From an uncultured Pelagibacteraceae bacterium (lineage in GTDB: Bacteria; Pseudomonadota; Alphaproteobacteria; Pelagibacterales; Pelagibacteraceae), in assembly GCA_902521355.1 (NCBI GenBank), contig CABYRT010000004.1:1-64000 (forward strand): 64,000 nucleotides of DNA. The letters are read 5' to 3'. This document shows positions 61,018-64,000 of the stretch, in pieces. A program made the translations under genes and the position numbers. Numbering within the stretch: the stretch's first letter is position 1; the number at the start of each line of letters is the position of its first letter. The notes under the pieces were generated by a model. The model made no database searches. It had not been told where the DNA came from and saw only the letters and a program-made list of their open reading frames with translations.

Positions 61018-61470
61018 TTATTTCTTTCTATCGACAATAGTAGCTGCCCATTGAGCATCAGCCATTTTTTTTCCATTAACTAAAGCTTCTCCTTTGTATT
61101 TCCATACTTTTCCATGAGACCTTATAGCTTCAATATTTAATTCTAATTTACAATCAGGTATTACTGGATTTCTAAATCTGGCTTTGTCGACTGTCATTAA
61201 AAAAACTAATTTATTTTCATAAGTTTCTTTATCAATACCTGCGGCAGTAAGAGCTGCAGCTGCCTGACCAAATGCTTCAACAATTAATACTCCAGGCATA
61301 ACAGGTTCACCAGGAAAATGTCCTTGAACAAAAAAACTATCTTTTTTTACATTTACAACTGCTGTCGCAGATTTAAGTTTTTTAATATTTCTTAATTCAT
61401 CTATTAATAGCATTGGTTGTCTATGAGGCAATAAATCCTCTATTTGTTTTTTATTTAAATTCTCTGTCAT
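61018..61470 (-). CDS. fabZ: 3-hydroxyacyl-ACP dehydratase FabZ
   Basis: LLPHRQPMLLIDEL, GHFPGEPVMPGVLIVEAFGQ. Confidence 0.96.
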   Translation of the reverse strand: MTENLNKKQIEDLLPHRQPMLLIDELRNIKKLKSATAVVNVKKDSFFVQGHFPGEPVMPGVLIVEAFGQAAAALTAAGIDKETYENKLVFLMTVDKARFRNPVIPDCKLELNIEAIRSHGKVWKYKGEALVNGKKMADAQWAATIVDRKK

Positions 61471-62445
61471 TCAATTGTCTTTTAAAAATTTTCTAATATC
61501 TTTTGCAGGATATCCCATCACTTTGGAATTGTCTGGTATATTTTTTATAACTCCACTTCCACCACCAATTTGAACATTATTACCAATTTTTAAATGACCA
61601 GAAATACCAGCTTGTCCACCTATTGATACGTTGCTACCTATACTAGAGCTGCCAGCAAAACCAACTTGGCCAGTAATAATACAATTTTCTCCAATTTTTA
61701 CATTATGAGCTATATGAACTTGATTATCGATAAAAGTGTTTTTGCCTACAACAGTGTCTGAAATAGAACCTCTATCAATATTATTATTGCTCCCTATTTC
61801 AACATTATCATTAATTATTACCATGCCAACATGAGGATATCTAAAATTTTTATTTTTATCTGGAAAAAAACCAAAACCTTTTTTCCCTATTATTGTACCA
61901 TCTAATATTCTTACATTATTTCCTATAATTGAATTTTTGATTAATACATTATTACCAATAACACAATTTAAACCAATAATTACATTTGACTCAATAATAG
62001 TATTGTGACCTATGATAGAATTTTTTCCTATTTTAACATTTTTACCAATTAATGTATTTATTCCAAATTTAATTTTTTTAAAGTTTTTTTCTATTGGTGC
62101 TTTTAGTGAAAAATCGACTGCATCATTTAAAGAATTTGGATAAAAAAGTTTAGTAACTAATGCAACTGATTTCAAAACATTTTTTACAATAATTGGTTTG
62201 CTGTATTTTTTTACAATTTTAAAATATTTTTTACTTGTTAAAACATATCTAATTTTTGATTTTGATAATAAATCTATATATTTAAGGCTATTGAAGAAGG
62301 AAATATCATTTTTAGATCCTTTATCTAAATCTAATATATTGTTAATCTTTGGATTATCTTTAATGTTCTTTTCTTTGAGAACTTTAAGAATATCAGACAA
62401 ATAAATATTATCTCTTTTTTCAAAGAATTTATTTTTAATTTTCAT
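61471..62445 (-). CDS. lpxD: UDP-3-O-acylglucosamine N-acyltransferase
   Basis: Hexapeptide repeats; DNQVHIAHNVKIGENCIITGQVGFAGS. Confidence 0.95.
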   Translation of the reverse strand: MKIKNKFFEKRDNIYLSDILKVLKEKNIKDNPKINNILDLDKGSKNDISFFNSLKYIDLLSKSKIRYVLTSKKYFKIVKKYSKPIIVKNVLKSVALVTKLFYPNSLNDAVDFSLKAPIEKNFKKIKFGINTLIGKNVKIGKNSIIGHNTIIESNVIIGLNCVIGNNVLIKNSIIGNNVRILDGTIIGKKGFGFFPDKNKNFRYPHVGMVIINDNVEIGSNNNIDRGSISDTVVGKNTFIDNQVHIAHNVKIGENCIITGQVGFAGSSSIGSNVSIGGQAGISGHLKIGNNVQIGGGSGVIKNIPDNSKVMGYPAKDIRKFLKDN

Positions 62446-62959
62446 TTGATTTAATTAGATTTTTAGTTTTATCATTAAAAAGTAACAGAATATCATTTGT
62501 TATATCTAAATTTTTTATTCCGACCAGTACATTTTTTTTTTCAATTACTACTTCTATATTATTTTTTTCTACATATTCTGTTAAAAGAGGATTGAGAATT
62601 TTCAAAATTTCTAAACTATATTTTTTTTTTTCAGCGATTATTGTACTGTTAAATTTTTTTCTTAATGATTGATATTCATTAATTAATAAATTTATTTCAT
62701 TCAGCTTTTTTTTAATTTCATCTTGATTTAAAATATTTTTTTGATTGTTGAATTCAGTTTCTTTTTTCTTAATAATTTGTTCTTTATTAATAATTGTTGT
62801 TTTATTTTTATCCTGTATTTTTTTTATTTCTGATTTGTATAATTTTCCTAAATTTGAATTATCTATTATAAACTGAACGTCCAAGTAATTAATATTAGTC
62901 TCTGAAAATACTTTATTTGTAAAAAAAAATATTAAGAAAATGAAAAGTATTTTTTTCAT
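62435..62959 (-). CDS. skp: OmpH/Skp family periplasmic chaperone
   Basis: Signal peptide, INYLDVQFIIDNSNLGK, coiled coil; between bamA and lpxD. Confidence 0.85.
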   Translation of the reverse strand: MKKILFIFLIFFFTNKVFSETNINYLDVQFIIDNSNLGKLYKSEIKKIQDKNKTTIINKEQIIKKKETEFNNQKNILNQDEIKKKLNEINLLINEYQSLRKKFNSTIIAEKKKYSLEILKILNPLLTEYVEKNNIEVVIEKKNVLVGIKNLDITNDILLLFNDKTKNLIKSNEN

Positions 62960-64000
62960 TAAAAGGAAGTACCTATTTGAAATCTAAATTTTTCTGTAAC
63001 ATCGGTTGATGCCTCAGTAATTGGTATTGCATATGAAAAGGTGAATGGACCAATAGGGCTAAACCAATTTAAAGCAATTCCAGTTGCTGATCTTATTTTA
63101 TTTGAGTCGAGACTGCTATTATAGTCAACTTCCCAAACATTAGCTAAATCAAAAAATAAGTTAAAATCTATACTCTCATTTTCAAAAAATATATTTGGTA
63201 TAGTTGTATTTAAATTAAGAGATGTAGCATAATTTCCTCCAATAAATTGATTTCCATCTTTAGGTCCGATCTTTCCACTTTCAAATCCTCTTAAACGACT
63301 GCCAGGGATATAAACTCTTTTAGAAATTCTTACGTTATCATCTATAGAATTTATAGCTTGTATAAGTAATTTGGCAGAAAGAATAAAATTATCACTTATA
63401 GAATGGTAAGCAGCAGTTGAAAATCTATTCTCTATAGATAGATCATCTGAGTAAATTGGCAAAGTTTGTGAAAATGAATTTATAAATCCGTCAGTTGGTT
63501 GAAAATTTTGATCAAGTTTATTATATTTCACAACATAAGTAATTAGATTTTCAAAGTAATCACCATCTTGTTTTTTAACAACACTTGTTGCAGTAGAAGA
63601 TGTTTCAAGATTTTCGTAGAAATTAGAGATTTGAATATTTACAAATAGATCGTTCATTTGTTCAAATTCTGTACCTAAAGATAGACCGGTTCTACTTGTT
63701 TTATAACCACTTGAGGTCATGAAATCATCGGTTGAGCTCTCAATAACTGTTTTTATGGATTTATCTGAATTTTTATAGTTAGGATTTAATACTGAAAACT
63801 TACCTTTTATTGAGTCCTCTGTAATAGCAAGATTTGTATCTAATTTAATACCTAATCCTAGATAATTGTTTTCTTTAATACCTGCTGTTAAAGATGATCC
63901 GGTAGTTCCCGTGCCTGCACCAGCAAAAATTTCACCTGTTGCTTTTTCTTCAACTGTAATATCTATAATTTTACTTAAATTATTTTTTGATTTTGATTTA
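62959..64000 (-). CDS. bamA: Outer membrane protein assembly factor BamA, C-terminal part (truncated by window edge)
   Basis: Frame remains open past listed start 63720 to 64000; RLRGFESGKIGPKDG and C-terminal FRFQIGTSF beta-barrel signature. Confidence 0.92.
   Translation of the reverse strand, partial: KSKSKNNLSKIIDITVEEKATGEIFAGAGTGTTGSSLTAGIKENNYLGLGIKLDTNLAITEDSIKGKFSVLNPNYKNSDKSIKTVIESSTDDFMTSSGYKTSRTGLSLGTEFEQMNDLFVNIQISNFYENLETSSTATSVVKKQDGDYFENLITYVVKYNKLDQNFQPTDGFINSFSQTLPIYSDDLSIENRFSTAAYHSISDNFILSAKLLIQAINSIDDNVRISKRVYIPGSRLRGFESGKIGPKDGNQFIGGNYATSLNLNTTIPNIFFENESIDFNLFFDLANVWEVDYNSSLDSNKIRSATGIALNWFSPIGPFTFSYAIPITEASTDVTEKFRFQIGTSF

Noticed and set aside
1-64000. CRISPR arrays, prophage, IS elements, toxin-antitoxin or defence islands
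   Set aside because: No spaced direct-repeat array, transposase, integrase, phage structural or recognised defence gene seen; the two tRNA sites show no adjacent integrase

Overview
AT-rich alphaproteobacterial chromosome window. Gene content, synteny, very short intergenic gaps and protein style look like SAR11/Pelagibacterales (inferred from recognition, not from a search). Most of it is dense housekeeping: partial dGTPase, Fe-S carrier, zinc uptake (znuA / znuCB-zur), aapJQMP, trkAH-ntrXY, ispDF, lipA, eno, kdsA, pyrG, secG, tpiA, trpEGDC, lexA, gltX, and the lipid A/BamA cluster. I found no prophage, transposon or CRISPR array. The most interesting part is about 7.1-24.0 kb, which reads as a contiguous phosphorus-stress locus. 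It contains an arsenate-handling operon (small membrane protein, arsC, aqpS-like MIP channel, NUDIX), ppx-ppk with a sixA-like phosphatase, pstSCAB-phoU-phoB, phoR, an unknown exported protein, and a probable lipid-remodelling set (agt-like glycosyltransferase, plcP-like metallophosphoesterase, divergent diacylglycerol-kinase-family gene). Direct-repeat PHO-box-like elements (two 7-mers, 11-bp period) occur upstream of pstS, of the arsC/aqpS operon, and of the lipid-kinase gene. Two Zur-box-like palindromes and a GAAC-N7-GAAC LexA box were also found by eye. Three tRNAs (Cys, Asn, Arg) are present. Functional calls rest on motif and family recognition only; no database search was run.
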